64,000 bases of DNA from Hymenobacter norwichensis DSM 15439 (GTDB taxonomy: Bacteria; Bacteroidota; Bacteroidia; Cytophagales; Hymenobacteraceae). The translations under genes were made by a program, and so were the position numbers. The stretch covers positions 372,001 through 436,000 of the forward strand of contig NZ_ATVL01000011.1 of NCBI RefSeq assembly GCF_000420705.1, written 5' to 3'. This document shows positions 17,079 to 25,606 of this stretch, one piece after another (position 1 is the first letter of the stretch; the number at the start of each line of letters is the position of its first letter). A model generated the notes under the pieces. The model saw only the letters and a list, made by a program, of their open reading frames with translations, searched no databases and was not told the origin of the DNA.

Positions 17079-18128
17079 CTACTTGTTGCTGTTGTTCACG
17101 AATACAAGTAGTTCGTCGGCACCAATTTGCCGTTGTTCGCGCAGACCAGCCAAACCGAGCTTGGGCGAACTGACACCGCCACCGAGCTTTTTAGGACTAC
17201 GCAATACCCGAATTTCATCCCAGAGGCCATCTTTCAGCAACGAGTTCAGCACCGTAGGGCCGCCCTCCACCAGCACCGACTGCACGTTGCGCAGGTGCAG
17301 GTTATTGAATATCTGCGGAAACAGGTCCTCGGCCTCCGACAGCACCACGTAGCCCACATTGTCGCGGGTAGCTTTTTCGCGGTACGTGTATACTACGGTT
17401 GGCTGCTTGCCATCGAAAAGGTGATGAGTAGGGGGCAAGCTCAGGTTTTTGTCGATGACCACGCGGGTGGGGTTTTGGCCAGGCCACTCGCGCAGGTTAA
17501 GGTGCGGGTTGTCGTGGAGCGCAGTGCGGGTGCCCACCAGAATAGCCTGCTCCTCGGCCCGCCACTGATGCACTGCCACGCGCGCTAACTCTCCGCTGAT
17601 GGCCACCGACTGGAAGTACGGCCCAGCCAAGTAGCCATCGGCCGTTTCGGCCCACTTCAGTACCACGTAAGGCCGCTTCTTCTCCTGAAACGTGAAAAAC
17701 CGGCGGTTCAGCCAACGTCCTTCCGCTTCTAGCACGCCAATTTCCACCTTGATGCCGGCTTCTTCCAGCTTGGCTATGCCCTTGCCTGCTACCAACGGGT
17801 TCGGGTCGAGGTTGCAGACTACCACTTCTGCCACGTTCTTGCTGATGAGCAGGGCGGCGCAGGGCGGGGTTTTGCCGTGGTGGGCACAAGGCTCCAGCGT
17901 CACGTACACTCGGCTGTGCGGTAGCAAGGTATGGTCGGCTACGCTGGCCAGGGCATTTACTTCGGCGTGTGGCCCCCCGTATTGCTGGTGCAAGCCTTCC
18001 CCAATTACGCGTTCTTCGTGGGTAACTACGCAGCCCACCAAAGGGTTAGGGCGGGCATAGCCTGTGCCTAGCCGGGCCAGGTCGAGGGCGCGGCGCATCA
18101 TCAAAACATCGAAATCGGAAGCAGGCAT
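17079..18128 (-). CDS. ribD: Bifunctional riboflavin biosynthesis protein RibD
   Basis: 349 residues. The N-terminal domain is a pyrimidine deaminase with zinc ligands His54 and Glu56 (PHAEVNAL), Cys81 and Cys90 (PCAHHGKTPPC); the C-terminal half is the reductase, with ILVGTRTALHDNPHLN and VEGGPTVLNSLL. It performs the second and third steps from GTP to riboflavin. The start at 18128 is chosen over one 23 codons upstream because MPASDFDVLMMRRAL matches the domain's first helix and because the upstream part lies in an inverted repeat. Confidence 0.95.
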   Translation of the reverse strand: MPASDFDVLMMRRALDLARLGTGYARPNPLVGCVVTHEERVIGEGLHQQYGGPHAEVNALASVADHTLLPHSRVYVTLEPCAHHGKTPPCAALLISKNVAEVVVCNLDPNPLVAGKGIAKLEEAGIKVEIGVLEAEGRWLNRRFFTFQEKKRPYVVLKWAETADGYLAGPYFQSVAISGELARVAVHQWRAEEQAILVGTRTALHDNPHLNLREWPGQNPTRVVIDKNLSLPPTHHLFDGKQPTVVYTYREKATRDNVGYVVLSEAEDLFPQIFNNLHLRNVQSVLVEGGPTVLNSLLKDGLWDEIRVLRSPKKLGGGVSSPKLGLAGLREQRQIGADELLVFVNNSNK

Positions 18129-18160
18129 GGGCAGGTTGGTTGGGGCAGCAGGACAGAAAA

Positions 18161-18275
18161 GCGAAAGTAGCGCGGAAATCCGTTCCGCGACGAGCAACGC
18201 GAATTCCTACGCGTGTTGTGCGGTACTAGATACTCGCTGTGCTCGTTGCGGAACGAATTTCCGCGCTACTTTCGC
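18161..18275. repeat. Inverted repeat, 36-bp arms, between ribD and prmC
   Basis: The arm at 18161-18196 (GCGAAAGTAGCGCGGAAATC...) and the arm at 18240-18275 are reverse complements with only 2 mismatches in 36. They frame a 43-nt spacer between the divergent ribD and prmC genes, and the right arm ends 3 nt before the prmC ATG. It is distinct from the repeat at 9975. Confidence 0.85.
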
Positions 18276-18278
18276 TGC

Positions 18279-19145
18279 ATGTCTACGCTCCGCCACCTTA
18301 CCGCCGACCTTGCCGCTGCCCTGGCTGCCATTTACCCCACGCAGGAAGCGGAAAGCATGGCCGGACTAGTACTGGAGCACCTGCTCGACCTTACCCCGCT
18401 GCAACGCCGCGTGCAGGCGCAAGAACCAGTGCCAGAAAACGTGCAAGCCCAACTGCCCGCTTTGCAGGAGCGGCTGCTGCGCCACGAGCCGCTGCAATAT
18501 GTGCTCGGCGAGGCGTGGTTCCTGGACCTGGTACTGGAAGTAACGCCTGCCACGCTTATCCCGCGGCCCGAAACCGAGGAACTGGTGCAGCTTATTGTGC
18601 AAGAGCAGCAAGGGCAAGAAACTGAGCTTTCGGTGCTGGATATTGGCACCGGAAGCGGCTGTATTCCGGTGGCGCTGTGCCGGGCCTTGCAGCCCACTCA
18701 GGTAACGGCCGTTGATATTTCGGTGGAAGCTTTGGCTGTAGCTCGCCGCAACGCCGAGCGGTACGGCTGCGAAATTGATTTTCAACAGCTGGACATTCTG
18801 TTGGAAACGCCGCAGTTAGGCCCATCCCACACGCTGGATATACTAGTGAGTAACCCGCCTTACGTGCTGGAAAAAGAGCGGGCCCTGATGCGGCCCAACG
18901 TGCTGGCCTTCGAGCCGGCCACCGCCCTGTTCGTGCCTGACCACGACCCGTTGCTGTTCTACCGCCGAATTGCCCACCTAGGTAGTACGCTGCTCCGACC
19001 GGGTGGCGCGCTGTACTTTGAAGTCAACGAACAATACGCCGCCCAAACCGTGGCCCTTCTAACTGCTCTGGAGTATGAAGCCGTGGAAGCGCGGCCCGAC
19101 ATATTTGGTAAGGCTCGTATGGTGCGAGCTACCTGGCCCCGCTAA
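18279..19145 (+). CDS. prmC: Release factor glutamine methyltransferase PrmC
   Basis: 288 residues. It methylates the Gln of the GGQ motif in peptide chain release factors. The Rossmann fold has motif I VLDIGTGSGCIPVAL, the preceding PRPETEELV helix, and the catalytic NPPY at 192-195. An N-terminal helical bundle of about 75 residues is present. The ATG at 18279 is preferred to an upstream in-frame start that would sit inside the right arm of the inverted repeat. Confidence 0.95.
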   Translation: MSTLRHLTADLAAALAAIYPTQEAESMAGLVLEHLLDLTPLQRRVQAQEPVPENVQAQLPALQERLLRHEPLQYVLGEAWFLDLVLEVTPATLIPRPETEELVQLIVQEQQGQETELSVLDIGTGSGCIPVALCRALQPTQVTAVDISVEALAVARRNAERYGCEIDFQQLDILLETPQLGPSHTLDILVSNPPYVLEKERALMRPNVLAFEPATALFVPDHDPLLFYRRIAHLGSTLLRPGGALYFEVNEQYAAQTVALLTALEYEAVEARPDIFGKARMVRATWPR

Positions 19146-19275
19146 GCAGCAGGCAGCAGGTTCTGATTCCTTAATAAGCAATGCTGGAAGCCACCGAAGT
19201 ATGATACTGGTTGAGCAGGCAGTTAGCCTCGGCGAACGGGCTGGGCCGGGGCATATGGTGCATTGCGAAAAGCCC

Positions 19276-19283
19276 TACCTTTG
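19276..19283 (+). promoter_or_regulatory. Candidate -7 box (TACCTTTG)
   Basis: It matches TAnnTTTG exactly and lies 25 nt before the ATG at 19308. No well-placed -33 TTG was seen. Confidence 0.4.
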
Positions 19284-19307
19284 TCGGCTGAACGCCAGCG
19301 CTAGTCC

Positions 19308-19898
19308 ATGCCCGAACCATCCTATTTTGCGCATCCCACGGCCGTCATCGACGACGGTTGCCGCATTGGGGCTGGCAGCAAGATTTGGCACTTCTGCCAC
19401 CTGAGCGCCGGTGCCGAGCTAGGCGAAGGGTGCAGCCTGGGGCAAAACGTGTTTATAGCCGACGGCGTGGAGTTGGGCTGCAACGTGAAGGTGCAGAATA
19501 ATGTGAGCCTCTACAGCGGCGTTAAATGCCACGACGACGTGTTCATTGGGCCTTCCGCGGTATTCACCAATGTGCTGAACCCTCGAGCTGCCGTAGTGCG
19601 CAAGCACGAATATCAGCCTACCGTACTAAGCCGCGGCGTCAGTGTTGGGGCCAACGCTACTATTGTGTGCGGGGTGCGTCTAGGCGAATATGCGTTTGTG
19701 GGCGCAGGCTCCGTAGTAACCAAAGATGTAGCACCGTACGCGCTGGTGTATGGCAACCCAGCCCGTCCGCGCGGTTGGATGAGCGCCCACGGCCAGCGGC
19801 TTACCTTCAACGAAACCGGGTATGCCACCTGCCCGGAAAGCGGAGAAACCTACCAACTTACCAGCGGCCAAGTGTCCCGGAGCACTGCTCCCGTGTAA
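19308..19898 (+). CDS. Left-handed beta-helix N-acetyltransferase (WlbB/WbpD type)
   Basis: 196 residues of hexapeptide repeats (for example GCRIGAGSKIWHFCHL, GQNVFIADGVELGCNVKVQN, GANATIVCGVRLGEYAFVGA). WbpD/WlbB enzymes acetylate the 3-amino group of UDP-2-acetamido-3-amino-glucuronate; the opening YFAHPTAVIDDGCRIG and the loop with RKHEY match that group. It is followed 70 nt later by a UDP-HexNAc dehydrogenase, which fits a diacetylated uronate pathway, but the oxidoreductase and aminotransferase (WbpB/WbpE) are absent here. The exact substrate is therefore inferred. Confidence 0.85.
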   Translation: MPEPSYFAHPTAVIDDGCRIGAGSKIWHFCHLSAGAELGEGCSLGQNVFIADGVELGCNVKVQNNVSLYSGVKCHDDVFIGPSAVFTNVLNPRAAVVRKHEYQPTVLSRGVSVGANATIVCGVRLGEYAFVGAGSVVTKDVAPYALVYGNPARPRGWMSAHGQRLTFNETGYATCPESGETYQLTSGQVSRSTAPV

Positions 19899-19968
19899 AG
19901 TCTCTGTTAATTTTTAGTTTTCGGCTGATAATTTCAGCCCAAGCCATACGACCCTAATACCTCCCCCT

Positions 19969-21264
19969 GTGTACGAGCAACTTATTCAGAAACAAGCAAA
20001 GCTAGCCGTTATTGGCCTCGGGTATGTGGGCTTGCCCATTGCCCTCGAATTTGCCCGTAAGCTTCAGGTTATTGGATTCGATATCAATGCCAAGCGTGTA
20101 GACATGATGCGCAACCACATCGACCCGAGCGGCGAGCTGGATGCGCAAGACTTCGAAGGCTGCGACATTACGTTCACCGATTCGCTGGACGTGCTACGCG
20201 AGGCTACCTTCTACATTGTGGCCGTGCCCACGCCCATCGACGAGCACGCCCAACCTGACCTGAAGCCACTGCTGGGCGCTTCTACCTCGGTAGGTAAGGT
20301 GCTCAAGAAGGGCGACTATGTGGTGTTTGAAAGCACCGTGTACCCTGGCTGCACCGAAGACGATTGTATTCCAGTAATGGAAAAGCTGTCGGGCCTGAAA
20401 TTTCCTGAGGATTTCAAGGTCGGCTACTCGCCCGAGCGCATCAATCCCGGCGACAAAGAGCACACGCTTTCTAGCATCATCAAAGTAGTGGCTGGCTGCG
20501 ACGACGAGTCGTTGGACAACATTGCCAAAACCTACGAGCTGGTGGTGAAAGCCGGCGTACACCGCGCCAGCAGCATCAAGGTAGCCGAAGCTGCCAAAAT
20601 CATCGAAAACACCCAGCGCGACGTCAACATTGCATTGATGAACGAGTTGTCGATGATTTTCGACCGAATGAACATCAACACCTACGAGGTGCTGGAAGCC
20701 GCTGGCACCAAGTGGAACTTCCTGAAGTTCTCGCCCGGTCTGGTAGGTGGCCACTGCATCGGCGTGGATCCTTACTACCTGACCTACAAGGCGAAAGAAC
20801 TGGGCTATGATGCCAAGGTGATACTGAGCGGCCGGACCACCAACGACAACATGGGGGCCTACATTGCCCGCAAAACCGTGCAGATGATGATCCGGCAGGG
20901 CAAGGACGTGGCCCGCAGCCGCGTGCTAGTAATGGGCGCTACGTTCAAGGAAAACGTGGAGGACATCCGCAATTCCAAAGTAGCCGACGTGATTCAGGAG
21001 CTAAAGAACTTCTCGGTGAACGTGGACATCGTGGACCCGCACGCCGATTCCGACGAGCTGCACCACGAGTATGGGTTCCGCCTCACGCCGCCCACCGAAG
21101 TGCGTGACGATTACGACGCCGTGCTGGTAGCTGTAAGCCACAAGCCCTACCTCGAAAAAGACGAAGCCTACTTCCAGTCGATTACTTCCGAAAAAGCCGT
21201 GCTGGTGGATATCAAGGGCTTATTCCGGGGGAAGATTCAAAACATGCAATATTGGAGCCTATAA
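19969..21264 (+). CDS. tviB: UDP-N-acetyl-hexosamine 6-dehydrogenase (TviB/WbpO type)
   Basis: 431 residues, GTG start. It oxidises UDP-GlcNAc or UDP-GalNAc to the uronic acid with two NAD. The N-terminal Rossmann motif is GLGYVGLP, then VAVPTPID and ESTVYPG; the central domain has the catalytic Cys263 in GGHCIGVDPYYLTYKA; the C-terminal domain begins VLVMGATFKENVEDIRNS. The ending resembles TviB/WbpO more than UDP-glucose dehydrogenase. A TviC-like epimerase lies 2.3 kb downstream, as in Vi and B-band antigen pathways. Confidence 0.92.
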   Translation: MYEQLIQKQAKLAVIGLGYVGLPIALEFARKLQVIGFDINAKRVDMMRNHIDPSGELDAQDFEGCDITFTDSLDVLREATFYIVAVPTPIDEHAQPDLKPLLGASTSVGKVLKKGDYVVFESTVYPGCTEDDCIPVMEKLSGLKFPEDFKVGYSPERINPGDKEHTLSSIIKVVAGCDDESLDNIAKTYELVVKAGVHRASSIKVAEAAKIIENTQRDVNIALMNELSMIFDRMNINTYEVLEAAGTKWNFLKFSPGLVGGHCIGVDPYYLTYKAKELGYDAKVILSGRTTNDNMGAYIARKTVQMMIRQGKDVARSRVLVMGATFKENVEDIRNSKVADVIQELKNFSVNVDIVDPHADSDELHHEYGFRLTPPTEVRDDYDAVLVAVSHKPYLEKDEAYFQSITSEKAVLVDIKGLFRGKIQNMQYWSL

Positions 21265-21265
21265 G

Positions 21266-21374
21266 GTGAACTTGTGAACTTGTGAAATGGTAAGTTGTCG
21301 GACTTTTTGCAATACAGCAATTCAGATAATTACCATTTCGCTTCACAAACTCACAATTTCACAAACTCACAATT
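21266..21374. repeat. Short tandem and inverted repeats in the galE leader
   Basis: A 16-bp unit TCACAAACTCACAATT occurs twice in tandem at 21343-21374, ending 6 nt before the galE ATG. A reverse-complement-like stretch (GTGAACTTGTGAACTTGTGA) lies at 21266-21285 just after the previous stop. Together they could form an imperfect hairpin in the leader. Confidence 0.6.
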
Positions 21375-21380
21375 TCACAG

Positions 21381-22397
21381 ATGGAGCGCACAAAGATTCT
21401 TGTAACAGGAGGGGCGGGATATATCGGCTCACATGCCGTAGTGGAGCTGTACGAGGCTGGTTTTCAGCCGGTAATAGTTGATAATTTCGTTAACTCGCAG
21501 GAATCGGCGCTGGCAGGCATCGAGAAGATTCTGGGCGTGAAAGTGCCTGCCCACAACATCGACTGCAACGATGCGGAAGCGCTGCGGGCCGTGTTTGCTG
21601 AAGAAGGCAGCTTGCGTGGTGTGATTCACTTTGCTGCCTACAAAGCTGTGGGTGAGTCGATGCAGAAGCCGTTGGAGTACTACCAGAACAACGTGGGCTC
21701 TTTGCTGACCTTGTTGCAGGTGATGCGCGAATTTGGTGTGGAAGCCCTGGTGTTTTCGTCGTCGTGCACCGTGTATGGTATTCCGGATGCGCTGCCCGTA
21801 ACCGAGCAGACGCCCACCAAGAAAGCCAACTCGCCGTATGGCGCTACCAAGCAAATGTGCGAGGACATCCTGCGCGACGTGGTAGGTCTGGGCTCCGATT
21901 TCCGCACCATCCTGTTGCGCTACTTCAACCCAATTGGCGCCCACGCTTCGGCCCTCATTGGTGAACTGCCGCTGGGCGTGCCCCAGAACCTGATTCCGTA
22001 CGTGACGCAAACCGCAGCCGGTATCCGGGAGCAGCTCACCATCTACGGCGACACCTATGACACGCCCGACGGTACCAACATCCGGGACTATGTGCACGTG
22101 GTGGACCTAGCTAAAGCCCACGTGGTAGCCGTGCAGCGCTTGCTCGATAAAACCGGCGACAAAGTGGAAACCTTCAATGTGGGTACCGGCCGCGGCAACT
22201 CGGTGCTGGAAGTGGTACAGGCTTTCGAGCGCGCTACCGGCGTGAAGGTGAACTACAAAATTGGTGAGCCTCGCCCCGGCGACGTACCCGCCATCTACGC
22301 CGACGTAACCAAATCGGTGCAGGAGTTGGGCTTTAGCACTAGTACTTCCCTGGAAGATTCCCTTGCCAGCGCCTGGAAGTGGCAACAGAGCCTATAG
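21381..22397 (+). CDS. galE: UDP-glucose 4-epimerase GalE
   Basis: 338 residues. It interconverts UDP-glucose and UDP-galactose with bound NAD. The extended SDR fold has TGGAGYIGSHAVVEL, the active site SSSCTVYG, and Tyr153-x3-Lys157 (SPYGATK). The GalE-specific ending with NVGTGRGNSVLEV and PGDVPAIYAD is present. The spacing of 116 nt from tviB and the repeat-bearing leader leave open whether it has its own promoter. Confidence 0.95.
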   Translation: MERTKILVTGGAGYIGSHAVVELYEAGFQPVIVDNFVNSQESALAGIEKILGVKVPAHNIDCNDAEALRAVFAEEGSLRGVIHFAAYKAVGESMQKPLEYYQNNVGSLLTLLQVMREFGVEALVFSSSCTVYGIPDALPVTEQTPTKKANSPYGATKQMCEDILRDVVGLGSDFRTILLRYFNPIGAHASALIGELPLGVPQNLIPYVTQTAAGIREQLTIYGDTYDTPDGTNIRDYVHVVDLAKAHVVAVQRLLDKTGDKVETFNVGTGRGNSVLEVVQAFERATGVKVNYKIGEPRPGDVPAIYADVTKSVQELGFSTSTSLEDSLASAWKWQQSL

Positions 22398-22495
22398 GCT
22401 TGCTGATGGCTGATAGCTCATGGCTGTTGGCTTTCCTGAAAATTGACTTCACAAAAAGCTAGCAGCCAACAGCTAATAGCTAATAGCTCAAGAAA

Positions 22496-23551
22496 ATGAA
22501 AATCATTATTACCGGCGGGGCCGGCTTCATTGGGTCGCACGTGGTGCGCTTGTTCGTAACCAAGTATCCGGAGTACCAGATTCTGAACCTGGACGCGCTG
22601 ACGTATGCCGGCAACCTGGAAAACCTGCGTGACATTGAAAACGCGCCCAACTACAAGTTGGTCAAAGGCGACATCACCGACCAAGCCTTTATCGACCATC
22701 TGTTTGCTACCGAAGAGCCGGACGCCGTGATTCACTTGGCCGCCGAAAGCCACGTGGACCGAAGCATCACCGACCCGTTGGCCTTCGTGAAAACCAACGT
22801 AATTGGTACCGTGAACCTGTTGCAGGCCGCCAAAAACCTGTGGAAGCCGTTGGGTTACGAAGGCAAAACCTTCTACCACGTCAGCACCGACGAGGTGTAC
22901 GGCTCCCTGGATTTCGGCCCCGACATGTTCACCGAGGAAACCAGCTACGACCCCCGCTCGCCGTACTCGGCCAGCAAGGCGGCTTCCGACCATTTCGTGC
23001 GGGCTTGGCACCACACTTACGGCTTGCCTATCAAGCTCAGCAACTGCTCCAACAACTACGGCCCCAACCACTTCCCCGAGAAGTTGATTCCGCTGGCCAT
23101 CCACCGCATTCAGCATGGGCAACCGGTACCCGTGTATGGCAAGGGTGAAAATGTGCGCGACTGGTTGTTCGTGAAAGACCACGCCACTGCCATTGATGCC
23201 GTATTCCACAAGGGCACTCTCGGCGAAACCTATAACATCGGCGGCGTGAACGAATGGGCCAACCTGGAGTTGATTCACTTGCTCTGCGACACGCTAGACG
23301 AGAAAACCGGCAAGGAAAAAGGTACCTCGCGCAAGCTCATCACCTTCGTGACGGACCGCGCCGGCCACGACCTGCGCTACGCCATCGACTCAAGCAAGAT
23401 CATGAACGAGCTGGGCTGGAAACCGTCCGTTACGTTCGAGCAGGGCCTCTCTCAGACTGTAGACTGGTACCTGGAAAACGAGGCTTGGCTGCAAAACGTG
23501 ACCAGCGGCGCTTACCAAGATTATTACCGCACGCAATACGCTAGCCGCTAG
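22496..23551 (+). CDS. rfbB: dTDP-glucose 4,6-dehydratase RfbB
   Basis: 351 residues. It converts dTDP-glucose to dTDP-4-keto-6-deoxyglucose, the branch point for rhamnose and other deoxysugars. Motifs: TGGAGFIGSHVVRLF, HLAAESHVDRSI, STDEVYGSL and Tyr157-x3-Lys161 (SPYSASK), plus NCSNNYGPNHFPEKLIP. With rfbA downstream the first two steps of the pathway are encoded; rfbC and rfbD are not in the window. Confidence 0.96.
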   Translation: MKIIITGGAGFIGSHVVRLFVTKYPEYQILNLDALTYAGNLENLRDIENAPNYKLVKGDITDQAFIDHLFATEEPDAVIHLAAESHVDRSITDPLAFVKTNVIGTVNLLQAAKNLWKPLGYEGKTFYHVSTDEVYGSLDFGPDMFTEETSYDPRSPYSASKAASDHFVRAWHHTYGLPIKLSNCSNNYGPNHFPEKLIPLAIHRIQHGQPVPVYGKGENVRDWLFVKDHATAIDAVFHKGTLGETYNIGGVNEWANLELIHLLCDTLDEKTGKEKGTSRKLITFVTDRAGHDLRYAIDSSKIMNELGWKPSVTFEQGLSQTVDWYLENEAWLQNVTSGAYQDYYRTQYASR

Positions 23552-23573
23552 GCGTCAATTCTGAATCATTATA

Positions 23574-24581
23574 ATGTACGACATTCCTTTTCACGACCAG
23601 CCGCTCGATAACCTGGCTTTTCTGGTGACGGGTGGGGCCGGTTTTATTGGCTCTAATCTGGTTGAGTATCTGTTGAAGTACGGGGCCAAAGAGGTGCGCG
23701 TACTCGACAACTATTCCAACGGTTTCCGCAAGAACGTGGCCCTGTTTGAAGGCACCCCCGCCTTGCGCGTTATTGAAGGTGATATCCGGGACCGGCAAAC
23801 CTGCATCGACGCCTGCAAAGGCATCGATATTGTGTTGCACCAGGCTGCATTGGGTTCCGTACCGCGTTCCATCAACGACCCTATCACCACCAACGACGTG
23901 AACGTGGGTGGCTTCGTGAATATGCTGGTAGGCGCTAAAGAGGCTGGCATCAAGCGGTTTGTGTACGCTGCCTCTTCTTCCACTTACGGCGACCATAAGG
24001 CCCTGCCCAAGGTGGAAGACCGGATTGGTAAGCCTCTCTCGCCGTACGCCGTAACCAAATATGCCAACGAGCTATATGCTGATGTATTCGGTAAGACTTA
24101 CGGCATGGAAATCATCGGGCTGCGCTACTTCAACATCTTCGGCCCGCGCCAAGACCCGAATGGCGCCTACGCGGCGGTTATTCCGCTGTTTATTGATGCC
24201 GTGCTGGAAGGCAAGCCGCCGCGCATGAACGGCGACGGAGGTCAGACCCGCGACTTCACCTTCGTAGAAAACTGTGTGCAGGCCAACATCAAGGCGGCAC
24301 TGGTACAGAATCCTGAAGCGGTAAATCAGGTCTACAACATCGCTGTAGCCGACCGTACCTCCCTCAACGACCTATTCAATATCCTCAAAGAGGAAGCTGG
24401 CTCCGACATCACGCCTGAGTACGGCCCCGACCGTCCTGGCGACATCCGGGATTCTCTTGCTGACATCACCAAAGCCGAAAATCTACTCGGCTACAATCCG
24501 CAAATCCGGATTCGGGAGGGCTTGCAGCAGACGTTGGAGTGGTTCAAGACCAACGAGGAATTTATTGCCGAGCGAAACTAA
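23574..24581 (+). CDS. tviC: UDP-N-acetylglucosamine/uronate 4-epimerase (WbpP/TviC type)
   Basis: 335 residues. Extended SDR with an N-terminal extension of about 15 residues before LVTGGAGFIGSNLVEYLL, as in WbpP and TviC, which are selective for N-acetylated UDP sugars. ALGSVPRSINDPITTN is characteristic of this group; the active site is SSSTYGDH and Tyr158-x3-Lys162. It starts 22 nt after rfbB, so these two are likely cotranscribed. With the TviB-type dehydrogenase it would give UDP-GalNAc uronate. Substrate preference is inferred from motif similarity. Confidence 0.9.
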   Translation: MYDIPFHDQPLDNLAFLVTGGAGFIGSNLVEYLLKYGAKEVRVLDNYSNGFRKNVALFEGTPALRVIEGDIRDRQTCIDACKGIDIVLHQAALGSVPRSINDPITTNDVNVGGFVNMLVGAKEAGIKRFVYAASSSTYGDHKALPKVEDRIGKPLSPYAVTKYANELYADVFGKTYGMEIIGLRYFNIFGPRQDPNGAYAAVIPLFIDAVLEGKPPRMNGDGGQTRDFTFVENCVQANIKAALVQNPEAVNQVYNIAVADRTSLNDLFNILKEEAGSDITPEYGPDRPGDIRDSLADITKAENLLGYNPQIRIREGLQQTLEWFKTNEEFIAERN

Positions 24582-24588
24582 CCTGCCT

Positions 24589-24612
24589 GTCATATTGAGC
24601 TTGCCGAAGCAT
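24589..24612 (+). repeat. Single arm of the 9975-type repeat
   Basis: GTCATATTGAGCTTGCCGAA plus GCAT matches the core of the repeat arm at 9975-10009 with 2 mismatches in 24. It lies between tviC and rfbA and has no opposing arm here. Confidence 0.7.
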
Positions 24613-24662
24613 GTCGGCTTTTATTTAAGTTCTTACTCTTCTAAGACCCTAAGTCCCTACTC

Positions 24663-25541
24663 ATGAAAGGCATTATTCTCGCCGGCGGCTCTGGAACCCG
24701 GTTGCACCCACTTACGCTGGCTGTCAGCAAGCAGCTTATGCCCGTCTACGACAAGCCGATGATTTATTATCCGCTGTCGATTCTGATGATGGCAGGTATC
24801 AAGGAAATCCTGATTATCACCACTCCCCACGACCAAGCGCAGTTCAAGAAGCTACTCGGTGACGGCGCTAGCCTAGGGTGCCGCTTTGAATACATCGTGC
24901 AGGAAGTGCCCAACGGACTGGCGCAGGCTTTCGTGCTAGGCGCTGATTTCATCGGCGACGATAAAGTGGCGCTGGTGCTCGGCGACAACATCTTCCACGG
25001 CGAAGGCATGGAAGAGTTGCTAAAAGCCAATAACAACCCCGATGGCGGCGTGGTATATGCCTACCACGTGCACGACCCAGAGCGTTACGGCGTAGTTGAA
25101 TTTGACGCTGATAAAAAGGCGTTGAGCATTGAAGAGAAACCTGCTAGCCCAAAGAGCAACTACGCGGTGCCAGGCCTCTACTTCTATGACAACGACGTTA
25201 TCCAAATAGCCAAAGACCTGAAACCCAGTCCCCGCGGCGAGTACGAAATTACTGACGTAAACCAGGAGTATCTGCGCCGCGGCAAGCTGAAAGTGGGCAT
25301 TCTGGGCCGCGGTACCGCTTGGCTGGATACCGGCACGTTCGAGAGCCTAATGCAGGCCGGCGAGTTTGTGCGGGTGCTGGAGCAGCGCCAGGGGCTGAAG
25401 GTAGGATCTATCGAAGAAGTGGCTTACCGCCAAGGCTTTATTGATGCCGACCAGCTGCGCAAAATCGCGCAACCATTGCGAAAGAGCGGCTACGGCGACT
25501 ACTTGCTGCGTTTGCCGGAGCATCTCATGGTAGGCGAGTAA
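24663..25541 (+). CDS. rfbA: Glucose-1-phosphate thymidylyltransferase RfbA
   Basis: 292 residues. It makes dTDP-glucose from glucose-1-phosphate and dTTP. The nucleotidyltransferase signature MKGIILAGGSGTRLHPLT starts at residue 1, followed by SKQLMPVYDKPMIYYPLS and LVLGDNIFHG, and the RfbA ending RKSGYGDYL. Last gene of the nucleotide-sugar block, followed by an imperfect hairpin. Confidence 0.96.
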   Translation: MKGIILAGGSGTRLHPLTLAVSKQLMPVYDKPMIYYPLSILMMAGIKEILIITTPHDQAQFKKLLGDGASLGCRFEYIVQEVPNGLAQAFVLGADFIGDDKVALVLGDNIFHGEGMEELLKANNNPDGGVVYAYHVHDPERYGVVEFDADKKALSIEEKPASPKSNYAVPGLYFYDNDVIQIAKDLKPSPRGEYEITDVNQEYLRRGKLKVGILGRGTAWLDTGTFESLMQAGEFVRVLEQRQGLKVGSIEEVAYRQGFIDADQLRKIAQPLRKSGYGDYLLRLPEHLMVGE

Positions 25542-25565
25542 ATCAGAAAGCTAAAAGAAGAAAGA

Positions 25566-25600
25566 GGCTGGAGGACGTGGTATCGTCTTTCAGCCTTTTT
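25566..25600 (+). terminator. Terminator between rfbA and chrA
   Basis: An imperfect stem (AGGCTGGAGGACG with CGTCTTTCAGCCT) is followed by TTTTTT. It ends 7 nt before the last base of chrA and can end the rfbA transcript. Confidence 0.65.
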
Positions 25601-25606
25601 TGATGC

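Noticed and set aside
22398..22495. Inverted-repeat-like text (GCTGTTGGCT / AGCCAACAGC) between galE and rfbB
   Set aside because: Only about 10 bp pair perfectly with a long spacer; too weak to call as a structured element.
22418..23278. Minus-strand frame opposite rfbB
   Set aside because: Antisense shadow of a complete dehydratase; composition is Val/Gly/His-rich without recognisable domains.
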